DNA from: Botryosphaeria dothidea
Taxonomy: Eukaryota; Ascomycota; Dothideomycetes; Botryosphaeriales; Botryosphaeriaceae
Direction: 5' to 3'
NCBI GenBank assembly: GCA_011503125.2
Contig: WWBZ02000022.1
Coordinates: forward strand, 3,410,001-3,474,000
DNA: 64,000 nucleotides
Shown here: positions 36,301 to 47,990 of the stretch, piece after piece
How the letters are laid out: each line of letters opens with the position of its first letter
Position numbering within the stretch: the stretch's first letter is position 1
Notes under the pieces: generated by a model
What the model saw: only the letters and a program-made list of their open reading frames with translations
What the model was told of the DNA's origin: nothing
Database searches by the model: none
Program-made: the position numbers and the translations under genes

Positions 36301-38469
36301 GTATTTAGATAATATATTCTCTTCGGTTTTTTCTATAAAGAGGTCGAAGTATTAATACCGAAGGGGTACGTAGTCTAGAGAGTTCTTTAGTTTAGCGGAG
36401 CTAACTTATCTTAAGTTATATCTTATACGTTCTCGGGGTTCTTAGGGTTTCGGAGTTTTCTAGGGTCTCTAGGTTTTTCTATGGGGAAGGTAGGCGACTC
36501 TATAGGTCTACCGAACTTCTAGAGGTTATTATATCTCGATCTTAATTTCTTAGAGAGTAGCGCGTATCTAAAATATTCTAGTAGGATTACCGTTCTTAAC
36601 TTCTTTTCGAAGGGCTTTCTTAAAGATCTTACTAACCCGAACTAGCTTACTCTAAGTTATCTATAGGTATACTAACGCCGCTATAGTACTAAATAGTTAC
36701 CGCGCCTCGTTCTTTTCTCTAGACCTAAACTTTACTTCTCCGGTTTTCTAATCGATATAGAGTTTTTATTTCCGGAGCTAGGAGAGTCCTAAGATAATAT
36801 CGTATTCTAGAGTTTTTATAATATCTAATTAGATTCTTTCTTAGTATTTTCCTCGGGATAGTACGAGTTCTTATATTTCTATAAGGATTAGCCCTTCTCT
36901 ATATATACTAGGCGAGCTATCTACTATAATAAGTTCGTAGAAGTATTTCTTCTCTCGGTATCGTATATTATATTTTTCTATAAAGCGGGGGTTAATATAG
37001 TTTTCTCCGTTTACTAAATTAATAAGGACTCTTACTCGTCGTCCGTTAGCGAGTATATTAATAACTAGGTATTTAGCGTATTCGGCTAGGGGTTCCTAGT
37101 CTAGTAGTAGAGTATAGGATAATCTAATAGAGTTACCGGTCGTAGTTATAGTTACTTAAAGAAGCGCTAGAGGCTACGTCTTTACCCGCTCTTAGATTAG
37201 AGGCTTCTTTAGTTTTTTATCTTAGGCTAGTATCTATTAGATTCTTTAGCTTCTTAGTAGATCTCGTACTTATCGTTAGTATAGTCGGCCTAGTACTATT
37301 TAGGGTAAGAGTTCTCGGGTTTAACTATCTAAGTAGCTATAGTTTAGCGTATATTCCTAGGGTTAGAGATTCTCTTATATTATCGCGCGTAGTATCTCTT
37401 CTTACCGTAGCGGAGGTAGAGATCCTTCTTACGGCGGCGGTCTTTCTCTTTCTAAGATAGAGATCCTCTTATTTTAGTACTATCGAGGTCTATAGAATCG
37501 CTTAGAGGGGTAGTATATCTTAGTTATCTAGTATTAGCGGTAGGCCGAGGCGTTCTTCTTATTTCCCGTCGTCGATTATATAGGCGCGTATCGAGTTAGA
37601 TAGCTACGCGAGTAACCTCTTAGTAGGATTCGGGTAGTTTAGTCCTAGCGAATTTATCCTTAATATTATTCTTAAGCCCTTTATAGTATATTATTCTTAG
37701 AACGGGGTCGGGCTATTAGAGTCGGGAGGCGTATAGACGGAACTAGGTCGTATAGATAGCCGCGGAGCTAGTTTACTTAAGAATCTAGATTCGATATACC
37801 GCGTCTTAGTATTAGTCCTTATTCTCGAAGGTTTCTCGGAGGTTTTTTATAAAGGTATTAAAGCTAAGGAAGAGCTTAGTTATTTCTTTATATTAGTCTA
37901 TCTTTCCGAAGTCTTCTTAGTAGAGTTTAAACTATCGGGCTACGTTACCGCGGAGGTATAATCTAGCGAAGAAGATTTTCTAAGTATTATTTTAGAAGGC
38001 CGTTCCGAATAGGTAGAAGTAGGTATTTAGTTAGCGTAGGAACTCGTCTAGCTTGCTTCGGGTGCCGTTAAAAATATTTAGTTCTTTAACTTTAAACTTA
38101 GGGTTATACGTCTAGATAGGAGTATTTTTAGTAGGGGTTAGCGTAGAGATTCGTATAGTACGATTAATAGAGAAGGCTTATTCTCTAATAAAGTATTCTA
38201 GAAGAACCTAGCCGTAATCTTCCGATACGTTTAGTAGAAGTCGAGGTCTACTAATATCGCGAGATAGGGAGGCGACGCCTATAGTATAGGCCTCCGTAAT
38301 AAGGGTACGGGTTTCTAGGTTAGGTATACTAGGGATAATCGGTCTAATATTATTTATTTAGTCCTTCTTATTAGGAAGCGAGACGCGGATCTCGGTCTAG
38401 GTTATTATAGTTAGTTTTTATCGTAGAGGGTTTTTTTTACCTTTAGTGCCTATAAGGTAGTAGTTAAAG

Positions 38470-38889
38470 TATTACGCTAAGCCTTAGGAGTAAGAGAACC
38501 TAAGAGACTTAGATATCGGGGGGGATACGTAGCGTCTAAGGGTTTTACTACCGCTATCGGGATATTACTTATATAGAGAGATAGTAGCCGTAGCTAGGTA
38601 GAGAAGGTAAATAAGGTAGGTATTTAAGTAATAATTAGAATTAACTACGAAGGTCCTATCTACTATAAATAAATATAGTTTATATACTATAATTAGCTAG
38701 TAGTTAGCTAGACTATAGTATTAGTATAGATAGTAGAGTAGCTAATAGCTAAGAGTAATCTACTTCTAAGGATCGGGCTTACTAGCCGCCTAAATAGGTT
38801 AAGCGTATTTCGGAGTTCGGCACGTAATAATCCGATCCCGCTTATAAGTTTCTACTATACCGCTTACTCTACTTTCTAGGCCCGTAATA
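38470..38889 (-). repeat. Gypsy-B2 5' LTR (right), 420 bp
   Basis: Begins TATTACG and ends CGTAATA, followed by CTACC (38890-38894), the partner of CTATC at 31924-31928. It differs from the left LTR mostly by transitions plus a one-base length difference. Confidence 0.92.
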
Positions 38890-39066
38890 CTACCGGTAAG
38901 AAAAAAAAATAGAACTAGTAGAAATAAATAGGCCTAGATAGAAAGAAGGGGTTTTTACTAGGCGAAAAGGTTTTCCCCCTTAAGTAAAATAACTATAGAT
39001 AGCTAGCCTCGTATAGACCCGTAAGGAAGCTATATCGGGAAGAAATAAATTTATCTATCTATCTAT
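38890..39066 (+). mobile_element. LINE-T4, 3' end with TATC tail
   Basis: The last piece of the plus-strand LINE. It is the reverse complement of the sequence at about 1231-1380 and ends in a TTTATCTATCTATC tetranucleotide tail (about 39045-39066). The sequence beyond is LINE-U, not the Gypsy-B1 that flanks the 5' end of T4. Confidence 0.85.
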
Positions 39067-42000
39067 ATATAAGGAATAGTATAGAGAAGATCGGGCTTCT
39101 CTAAGAAATCCTAGTCTCTATTCTATTAAAATTCTTATTTTCTCCGTTAAAGGCGAGGCCTAGTACTCGTAGATTAAGAAAAGATCTAATCTATACGAGT
39201 AGATTAACTAGTAGGCCTATTCTTACTATTATAGCTAGTAGTTATTCTTAGGCGACGTAGTTAAAGGCTTCTTTTATATTAAGAAATAAGGCCGAGGTTT
39301 TATACTTTTTACGGCGATTCTTCTCGGCGATATTTATTAGTAGTAGAGCGGTATTAATAGTAGATTTCTTTAGCCTTCCCCTAATTTAGGAGGGATCTAA
39401 AAGAGAGATCGTTTCTATTAAAAAGCCTAGTCTTCTTACTAGTATTCGTTTAAGAGTTTTTCTTAGATAATTAAGAAGTAAAATTACTCTATAAGTCTTT
39501 AGGGTAGATTCGTCGGGTTTATTTAGCTTCTTTAGGATTATATCGGTAGCTCTTCTCTAGTATAACGGATAGTATTTATATATAAAAAGTAGGCTATATA
39601 CCTAATAGAAGGCGTTAGAAGTAGTTTTAAACGCTTAGATAATTATCTCTTATATTATAGCGTCTAGGCCTAGAGTCGTACCTTTTATTTAATTTAAGTA
39701 TACTTTTTCTAGTTCCGTATAGCTAAGAATAGGCTATTTCTAGTCCTTAGAGGGGAAGTAGCTATTCTACTTAAACGGGGAAGCTAAAGAAGATATAGAA
39801 AAGAGGCTCTTTTTTAGGATAGAATACTACCCCTTAAAGCTAGTCTTAACTTAGCTATCTTTTCTCTTTATAGGGGGAATTTAATCGTAGAATCGCGGCT
39901 TTATATAGAATATAGCTTTATATATATCTTAGAAGGAGTTTAACGAGAGAAATTAATTCTAGTATTAACGTTTAGCTTACTTAATCGCGTTAACGAAGGT
40001 TTTTTAAGTTTCTAGATATTCTTACTTATCTCTCTCCGTAGAGGAGTAGAAGAAGAGGCGAGCCTTCCGTTTTAGCTCTTACCGTTTAGTAGATAGCTTA
40101 TCGTTCTACTACGGTTTCGATTTTAGTTCTAGTTTAAGGCGGGGGATAGTAAGATTTATAGCGTAGGAGATAGCTTTAGTTAGCGTATCTTCTAAATTAT
40201 CTAGCGCTAGTATCTTTAGTAGTTTAGCGGCTACTATCTCTTTTAAAAGAGAGAAGAAAGATTCTAGGTTATAGGCTATTACTAGTACGTTTAGAAGCTT
40301 TTCTTTAACTTTCTCTTAGAAAATTAAGAAGAACTTTTTCTAGTCTACTTTTATAGTATTAAATCGGGCCGTAGTAGTAGGAGAATCCGCTATAGAGCCT
40401 CTAGTTTCTATCTTAAAGAATATTAGACGATAATCTAAGCCGAAGTCGTTAAGGACTTACTAGTTCTTTATCTTATTAGATAAATTTTAGGTTATTATAG
40501 TTAGATTAAGAACCGTAGAATATACTAGATTTAGTTTAAAGAAGATAGCTTCTTCTACCGTGTTTAGTAGCTCTAGATTATTTACTTCTATCTATTTAAC
40601 TAGCTTAGAAGCTTCTTATATTAGTTAGATAAGAGGGTTCTACTATAGGTAGTATTTATTAAAGTCCCCGAGAATTATAGAGGGTTCGAGAATACTTAAG
40701 TACTCTAAGACTCTTTCTAATATCTTAGAGAATCCTTCTTACCTTTAAGTAGCCTAGTTATAGAGGTTTATTATTCGAAATAAAGGATAATTTAGTTATT
40801 AAACTTCTAATACTATACTATCTTCGCTAGTAAAAAGAGCGGCTCTATTTATTTTAACCCTACGTATAAAGTAGAAGATATAAGCTAGAATACGGGGCCT
40901 TAAGCTAGAAGAGAAAACCGGAAGAGTTTAAACGAAAGAGGGGTAGTTAATAGACCGTACTTCTTATAGATTAGAAGAGCTAGTAATAAACGGTTCTTAG
41001 ATAAGAATAATATCTATTTTAAGCTCTATTACTAGCTATAATAGCTCTTCGGTAGCTAGGCTTTTTCGGGCGACGTTAGCTTATAGTACTCTTATATATT
41101 CTATAGATATAGAGTCTAATTCCGCTTAGGGTAGGTCGGGGATTTTAATTTCCTATATTTTTCGGCTTTATAGAAGACTCCTAGTAGGGAAAATCTCTTA
41201 TTAGTTACTCTTTTAGCCTCCTCTTCGGTAGAAAAGACTATATAGATTAAACTAGTCTATTAGGCTTCCCTTCGGGATTTAGAGGTTAGCTAGTATAGCT
41301 CTCTAATTACGTTTAGGCCTTAGTTAAAAGCCTTAACCTCTTCTTTAATAAAGAAAGAGAATTTCTTATCCGTATAGTCCTAGAGAATAGTTATAGGGAC
41401 GTCGTATATAGCTATCTTATACTAGGGCCTATTAATCTTAAGATTATAAAAGGGGGTAATCTTTAAGATAATAGTAGAGTTCTTAGCTAGGAAGTCTACT
41501 ATATAGGCTTCTATATACGTAAGAACTACGTTTTTCTTCTCTAATATCGAGACGGTTAAGATAACTAAGTTATTCGATTTAAATTCGGCTTTAAAGGCTT
41601 CGTTTATTACGTTGCGGAGGTAGAGTAGATATAGAGAGATCTCGTTCTAAGGCTTTAGAACGACCTATCTTTTCCTAATCGGGGCGGGCTTTAGAGCCGG
41701 TCTAGTCCTCTTCGTTAGGGGGACTATTTACTATTCTTCTTACTTAACTACTTCCGCGTAAAAGAAGATACGGGCTTAAGAGGCCGGAGTAGTTTAGAGA
41801 GCTTAATAAGATTAGGGGGGCCGGAAAGCCTAGAAGGGCTAGGAGGCTTAAGAGATCTAAGGAGCTTAGCGGTCTTAGAGGGCTTTAGCTAGTTCTCTAG
41901 TCTAGTTAGCTAGTACTCTTATTATATTCTCTATTAAGCGGATTTAGATAGCTAGAATGGATTTTAACCGGTTAAGTATACCTTTTTCTATATATTCGCG

Positions 42001-42326
42001 GAAGATATTTATAAGGTCGAGGATTTCTAGGCTTTTTTTCTTATTATTCTCGAGATCCGCCGCTTTAATTAGATAGTTAAGAGTAGCGTCGAGGGCCTCG
42101 CTAGAGGAACGGAATATCTTCGTAGGGGTAAACCGAGTACGTATCTAGTACCTAAAGACCGGGGAAGAGAAGAGACTAGTTAGGTTAATTATTCGCTTCT
42201 AGCCTTAAGTTTTAGAGATAAGGGTCTAAGTAGAAGTCTCTTAGGCGTCTTCTATATAAATTTTAGTCTAGTTTAGTTAAGGGGTTCCGTATTCTATAGG
42301 TAGGGCTAAGGGGCTCGTAATAGGAG
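39067..42326 (-). mobile_element. LINE-U, second non-LTR family: ORF1 end, endonuclease and partial RT
   Basis: A minus-strand non-LTR element of a different family from LINE-T. ORF1 continues from 48107 across the Gypsy-C insertion and runs to about 41240. The endonuclease N-terminus is near 41095-40980 (...E-L-K-I-D-I-I-L-I-x-E-P-F, Gln changed to stop). The RT region is at about 39560-39070 and includes L-F-L-N-I-K-E-A-F-N (family D-I-K-G-A-F-D) and a degenerate QGSPISPILF motif. It stops at 39066 before the catalytic FADD box, where LINE-T4 begins, so the 3' part is missing. All frames carry RIP stops. Confidence 0.8.
42322..42326. repeat. Gypsy-C target-site duplication AGGAG (left copy)
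   Basis: AGGAG precedes the left LTR and recurs at 47991-47995 directly after the right LTR. Removing Gypsy-C plus one copy joins the LINE-U ORF1 frame on both sides. Confidence 0.93.
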
Positions 42327-42576
42327 TATTACGGTTTAAACCCTAAGGGTGCCTTAGATAGATTCTACGGCGAGACCTTAGGTTAAGAGAATCCTAAAGC
42401 TTAATAAAGCTTAATAAGAAAACCTTATAACTCGCTACTAATAAAAGAGACTCTAGAGAGATATATAAGTAGCGCTATCTTACTTAAACCTTTCTTTCTT
42501 TTCTCTTTAGCTTAGTCTTCTTATAGATAGTAATACTACTATATTTCCGCGAGTATACCGGATATAAGCTATTATA
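42327..42576 (+). repeat. Gypsy-C 5' LTR, 250 bp, RIP-mutated
   Basis: Starts TATTACGG and ends AAGCTATTATA. It aligns without gaps to the right LTR. By hand I count about 34 differences, all C-to-T or G-to-A in this copy, most at CA or TG. Confidence 0.93.
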
Positions 42577-42600
42577 TTAGACTAAGCTTATTTTCTTCCT

Positions 42601-42728
42601 CTATACGCTATAGCTCCTACGTAAATACTACGTTCTTATTCTTCTTTTCTCTATACGCTATAGCTCCTACGTAAGTACTACGTCCTTATCTCCTTTCTCT
42701 ATACGCTAGAGCTCCTACGTAAGTACGG
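42601..42728 (+). repeat. Three tandem 48-50-bp units in the Gypsy-C leader
   Basis: The phrase CTATACGCTATAGCTCCTAC (third unit TAGAG) followed by GTAARTAC recurs at 42601, 42651 and 42699, between the 5' LTR and gag. It is an untranslated leader repeat of unknown role. The third unit is truncated. Confidence 0.8.
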
Positions 42729-45700
42729 CTTCTCTCTACTAAAGTTACTAAGAAGTTTAAAATAGTAGCTAGGCTCGTTACTAGTTAACTATACCTAGGA
42801 AATCGTTTAAGAAGATATCTATATAGGTACTTAAGAAGGTTCCCGAAGGAAGTTCTTTAATAAAACGACGGTATAGCGTTTAAGAAGGCACGAAGAAGTC
42901 CCTAAAAGAAGATTTAAAAGAAGATCTTAGAGAGGGTACCTAAGAAGATATCTAAGAAGATATCTAAGAAGATAACTAAAAAAGATATAGAACGATATCT
43001 AAGACTAAGGGGCTTCGGTAGCTACTAAGAATAACGAGTAAAGCCTACTATAGTAGCTCGTCTAACTACTAGCTAGATCTATATCTCTAAGAAAGAACGA
43101 ACCTACGAAATAACTCGGCCTATTAGCTAAATATAGAGAAGACTAAGATTAACTCGAACTATAGATTACTTAAGCTAATATAAAACTAAACGTCGACTAT
43201 ACTAACTATACTAAAGTAACGAAGTTCTTCGCGTTATATAACCGGTTAAGAGGGGAAGCTACCCGCTAACTATAGCTCTAGATTTAAGCGGTTACGATAA
43301 TAAGTAATACTACGGTTACTAACCTTATTATATAGCTACGCCTATTCTTTAGCGACCCGTATACTAAGAAGAAGGCCTAACGTAAGCTTTATTAACTCCG
43401 TTAAGCTAGTAAGTTCTTTATAGAGTACTTTACCGAGTACCGGAAGCTTCTACTAAAAGTAGGAGGCACGGACTAGCTAGACGAAATTAAGAAGTTCTAC
43501 CTCGAGGCTAGACTTAGTAGAAAGCTTTAATAATAAATAATCGGTCTTACGAAACCGGACTAGTAGTTTAAGAACTACTATATAGAGCTTAAGTAAGTAA
43601 GTAACTAGTTAGAAGCTTTTTAACTACGTATCTAGAAGTTTAGGAATAACCTCTAGAAGACGCCGGTAACTATAATAAAGACTACTACGTATCTAAAGCC
43701 CCCTTAAAACGACTAAATAGACTAGGAACTAACGGGCCTAGCTAAAGCCGTACTAATTTAGAGAGCTAAATAGGTAACTTAAGATAAGATTAACCGACGT
43801 CGTTAAAATAGGCTTTATACGCGTTATAGTACTTTAGGATACTAGAAGTATATATACCCTTATACGCCTACCCGTCGCCTAGCTTAAACTACTAGTATTA
43901 AATAGTCGGAGTAGAAAGTTTCTCCGTAATTAGAGGAGGATACTAAAGTATTAGAGGTTAATAAGAATTCGGAAAAAAAGTAGCTTCTAATAAAATTCGC
44001 CGTTAGAAGTAAAAAAAGTAAAGTAAGCTTTAAGTAGATTAGAAGTAATTCGAGAATAAGTATATAGAAAAACTACCTTTCTTAGTTTTAGTACTTATTA
44101 ATAAGAAGATCTCTACTTAAATCCTTATTAATTCTAGGTACTTATTTTATAGCTTTATCGATACTCGATTCGCTCGAAGATATAAACTCTAGCGTATCCC
44201 TATCCGACTAAGATAAATTTAGTTAGTTAATACTATTACCGACTTCTAGATTATCGAAGTAGTAATTACCGAGATCGATATCGGCGGATACTAAACGAAA
44301 AGAGCTTACTTCTATATAGCTCTAAGAATTAAAGACTATAAAGTTATTCTTAGCTTACTATAGTTAGTAAAAGAGAGAGTAGAACTAGATATAGAAAAAT
44401 AAATCCTTAGATTTAAGAACTTTAGTCTAGTAGTATAAAGCTAGAGAGAGAGGAAAGAACTTAATTATAGAAGGGTCGGAGCCGCTAGGTTCCGCCTTCT
44501 TACGAGAAAGAAACGACTTAGTTACTAGGTTTTCTTAGTAAGTCTAGCTAATATTAATAAAGTACTTACTAAGAAGAAGTATACGGATCTAAGGACGAAA
44601 CTACTAGCCTAGTTAGATAAACGGTTTCTCGATATCTTCGATAGAAGTAAAGCCGATAAGTTACCTCTATACTAATCTAGAATCGATTATTAGATTAAGC
44701 TTAAGAAAGATAAGAATAGAAGGATACTAGTAGCTCTATAGGGACCCTTATATAATATATCTAGAGATAAACTACTAGTACTCCGGAAAACGCTTATAGA
44801 GCTACTCGATAAAGACTTTATCCGTATAAGTAATTCTCTAGCCGTAGCGCTAGTCCTCTTTATAAAGAAACTAGATAGAGACTTACGATTCTATTATAAC
44901 TACTAAGTCCTTAATTAACTTATACGGAAGAATCGATATCTATTACCTCTTATTTAGAAGACTCTTAACTAGATTAGTAAGGTAAGATAGTTTACGAAAC
45001 TCGATATAATCGTAGTATTTAATAAGATTCGGGTTAAACTAGAAGATAAATAGCTTATAGCCTTTCGAATCCGCTTTAGACTATTTAAGTAGCTTATTAC
45101 TCCCTTTAGACTAGCTAATATACTAAGTATCTTTTAACGATATATTAACTAGACCCTATAGGACTTCCTAGACGACTTCGTATCGGCTTATATTAATAAT
45201 ATACTTATTTTTACCGAGGGATCCCGTATCTAATACCGAGAGTACGTAACTAAGGTTCTCGAAAAGCTATAAGTAGCGGGACTATAGCTTAATATCGATA
45301 AGTACGAATTCGAGGTTTAGTTAATAAAGTATCTTAGATTTATTATCGAAGCTAGGAAAGGTATCCGCATGGACCTAGCTAAGATAAAAGCTATTTAGGA
45401 ATAGGAAATACTAACTATAGTTAAAGGAGTGCTTAGATTCCTTAGCTTTACGAACTTCTACCGGCGCTTTATTAATAAATACTCGAAGACTACGGCTCCG
45501 TTATATGCACTTATAAAGAAAGACGTTTCGTTCTATTAGATAGAAGGAGTAGAAAGAGCGTTTCGAAAGCTAAAGAAGGCCTTTATTACGGCACTAATTC
45601 TTGCCTAATTTAACCCGGACCGAAAGATAATCCTCGAGACTAACTCCTTAGAATACTATATAGAAGGAATTTTATCCTAATACGATAATAATAGAGTACT

Positions 45701-46718
45701 CCGGCTAGTTGCCTACTTCTTAAAGAAGAACTCGCTAGTAGAGTATAACTACGAGATCTACGATAAGAAGCTCCTTACGATTATTAAGTATCTTTAGTAG
45801 TAGAATATAGAGCTACGAAGCGTAAAAGAATTTAAGATTATTACGGACTATAAGAATCTCGAATACTTTATAATAGTCCGACGGCTCTCTAAGAGGCAAA
45901 TAAGATAGTAGCTAATTCTAAGCCGATTTAACTTTACTATTACTTACCGTCTAGGCAAGCTTAGGGCTTAGCCTAACGCACTTATACGAAGAGACTAAGA
46001 CTTACTAGTATCTTAAGATAATAAGAGACTTTAATATCGTATCGTACGACTCTTAAGCCTAGATAAGATTTAAGCTAACTATTAGAGAGTTTTAGTAATA
46101 CTAGTGTAAATAAGACGACAAGCTATAACCGAATAAGGAGTAGACGAATAAGTAGATAAACTAGCAGATAAACTAGTAGACGAACTATTAGATAGATCTA
46201 TAGACGAACTAGTATACGAATAAGAAGTAACGTTAATCGAAGACTATTTACGGCAGCTCTAGCAAGAGGCAAAAGCAGCGGATCCGGACTATAGACGTCT
46301 TATAATAGCAGTAAGAGAGGGTAGAAGAACGCTACTAAACGATTTAGAAGAACTAGTTAAGCTCTTAATTACTAATTACTCCTTAAATAATTAAGGAGAG
46401 TTACTATTCCGCAGCAGACGTTAGGTACTAAACCACGAGCCTTTAAGAACTAAGCTAATCTAGACACTCCACGATTCAACAATAGTAGTTTATCCTAGAC
46501 GTACTAGAATAATAGCCCTTATCGCAAGATAGTTCTTCTAGCCGAACTTCGTATCTAATATACGTAGATTCGTACGTAACTATGACGTCTGCGGAAGGAC
46601 TAAAGTCTAGAGAGACCGTAAATAAGGACTACTACGGCCGTTACTAGTACTAAACCGTCAGTAGAGAGAGATCTTAGTCGACTTTATTAGACCGCTACCC
46701 GAGAGCCAAGGATGTCGG

Positions 46719-47030
46719 ATGCTTATAGTTATTACTAATCGATTAGATAAAGGAGTCATCCTTAAGGCCTGTAAGGATATTAAAGTAGAAATAGTTGCTA
46801 GGATATTTATTCGCTGCTTCTACCGCCACCATAGAGTCCTAACCGCTATTATCTCTAACCGGGGAAGCCAATTTGTTAGCCAGCTATGGAAGAGGGTTTG
46901 CCAATTACTTAGGATCGAAAGACGAATCTCAACAGCCTACCATCCAGAAATAGATAGATCAACGGAGCGTGCGAACACCGAGATAGAAAGGAAGCTCTGC
47001 CGGATAGTTAACTACGCGCAAGATAACTAG
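46719..47030 (+). pseudogene. Gypsy-C integrase core fragment (103 residues)
   Basis: Open piece of the Ty3/gypsy integrase catalytic core (D,D-35-E). It starts just after the first catalytic Asp segment (V-D-F-I-R-P-L-P-E near 46678-46705). It contains I-I-S-N-R-G-S-Q-F, where the family has S-D-R-G: the second catalytic Asp is Asn, exactly what TG-to-TA damage at TCTGACC would give. It ends with Y-H-P-E-x-D-R-S-T-E-R-A-N, containing the catalytic Glu. A TAG at 47028 (probably from CAG or TGG) closes it. It is part of the dead Gypsy-C pol and not a host gene. Confidence 0.88.
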
Positions 47031-47201
47031 GTTGACTGGTTGCCAGCAACAGAGCTTGCTATAAATGGCCAAGAATCCTCATCGATAGGTGTTAGCCCCT
47101 TCTTCCTCTCACATAGATACCACCTCGAGCCACTACAGTTATTCGAGGATCCTTAACCAGTCCCGAATCCTATATCACCAATACAAAAAGGAGAAGCAAT
47201 C

Positions 47202-47567
47202 GTGGCAAAGATTAAAGAGATAACCGAATGGGCAGAAGCATCAATGGCGAACGCACAACAGGATCAGGAGACCCAAGCAAATCGATATAGGGACCTATCA
47301 CCAGCGTATAAAGTAGGGGATAAAGTCTGGCTGAATCTTAAGAATATACGAACGGACCGCCCAAGCCGGAAGCTTGATGATCGAGCAGCAAAGTTCACAG
47401 TTATCGAGGTTATTAGCCCTCATAGCTATAAACTAGACGTACCAACTGGGATACATAACGTCTTCAACGTCGATCTCTTACGCCCAGCTAGAATAGATCC
47501 TTTACTAAGCCAAGAACAGGACGATTATCAACCACTAGCTATACTCGTTAATAGAGAAGAAGAATAG
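47202..47567 (+). pseudogene. Gypsy-C integrase C-terminal fragment with linker to chromodomain (121 residues)
   Basis: Open continuation of pol after one or two stops. It holds the GPY/F-like integrase C-terminal module (Y-K-V-G-D-K-V-W-L ... L-D-D-R-A-A-K-F-T-V-I-E-V-I-S ... H-N-V-F-N-V-D-L-L-R-P). A TAG at 47565 (TGG or CAG before RIP) ends it. The same frame carries on to about 47720 as a chromodomain (L-Y-Q-V-K-x-R-G-Y ... T-W-E-P), whose first aromatic Trp is also TAG. CA and TG are at normal frequency here. The closeness to a working sequence makes this the best part for assigning the family. Confidence 0.9.
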
Positions 47568-47740
47568 AGGGTTGAAGCTATCTTAGGTGAAAAACTAGGA
47601 AGACGGCTAGGCCAGCGGAAACGGCAGAAACTCTATCAAGTTAAGTAGAGAGGATACGCGCGGCCAACTTGGGAACCAGCAAGCGCTTTAGAAGACACTG
47701 AAGCCCTAGAGACCTACCTTCAAAGCCGGGAGGGGGGTAA

Positions 47741-47990
47741 TATTACGGTTTGAACCCTGAGGGTGCCTTGGATGGATCCTGCGGCGAGACCTTGGGTTGA
47801 GAGGACCCTGAAGCTCAATGAAGCTCAACAAGAAAACCCTGCAACTCGCTACTAATAAAAGGGACTCTAGAGAGATATATAAGCAGCGCTATCTTACTCA
47901 AACCTTTCTTTCTTTTCTCTTTAGCTTAGTCTTCTCGTAGATAGTAATGCCACTGCATTTCCGCGAGTGCACCGGATGCAAGCCATCACA
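47741..47990 (+). repeat. Gypsy-C 3' LTR, 250 bp, nearly unmutated
   Basis: Starts TATTACGG and ends AAGCCATCACA, followed by AGGAG (47991-47995). It preserves CA/TG at nearly every site where the left LTR has TA, so it approximates the pre-RIP sequence. Confidence 0.94.

Larger units (their letters stand above)
31929..38889 (-). mobile_element. Gypsy-B2, complete LTR retrotransposon nested in LINE-T4 (RIP-inactivated chromovirus)
   Basis: A 6.96-kb element on the minus strand with 420/421-bp LTRs. From right to left: 5' LTR (38470-38889), gag region, protease/RT, integrase, chromodomain, a 0.7-kb spacer and the 3' LTR. The RT catalytic box reads Y-L-D-D-I-L-I-Y-S near 35780-35800, unmutated at both Asp codons. 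The integrase zinc-binding region is near 34300-34450 and its first catalytic segment (D-F-I-T-K-L) near 34240-34270. The chromodomain is at about 33380-33245 (V-E-K-I-L-D-S-K-R ... L-K-Y-L-I-K). The spacer 32350-33080 has an oppositely oriented open stretch, listed separately. Confidence 0.92.
42327..47990 (+). mobile_element. Gypsy-C, complete chromovirus inside LINE-U ORF1; RIP fades across it
   Basis: A 5,664-bp plus-strand element with 250-bp LTRs and a 5-bp AGGAG duplication. In order: 5' LTR, a leader with three tandem units, gag (about 42750-44050), aspartic protease (about 44115-44330), RT (about 44600-45400; catalytic box Y-I-N-(D>N)-I-L-I-F near 45185-45215), RNase H (about 45600-45900), integrase (about 46250-47300), and a C-terminal chromodomain (about 47565-47715). 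A GGGAGGGGGG tract at 47728-47737 precedes the 3' LTR. The left three-quarters is fully RIPed. From about 46,700 the sequence is nearly normal, leaving two open integrase fragments. Confidence 0.94.
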
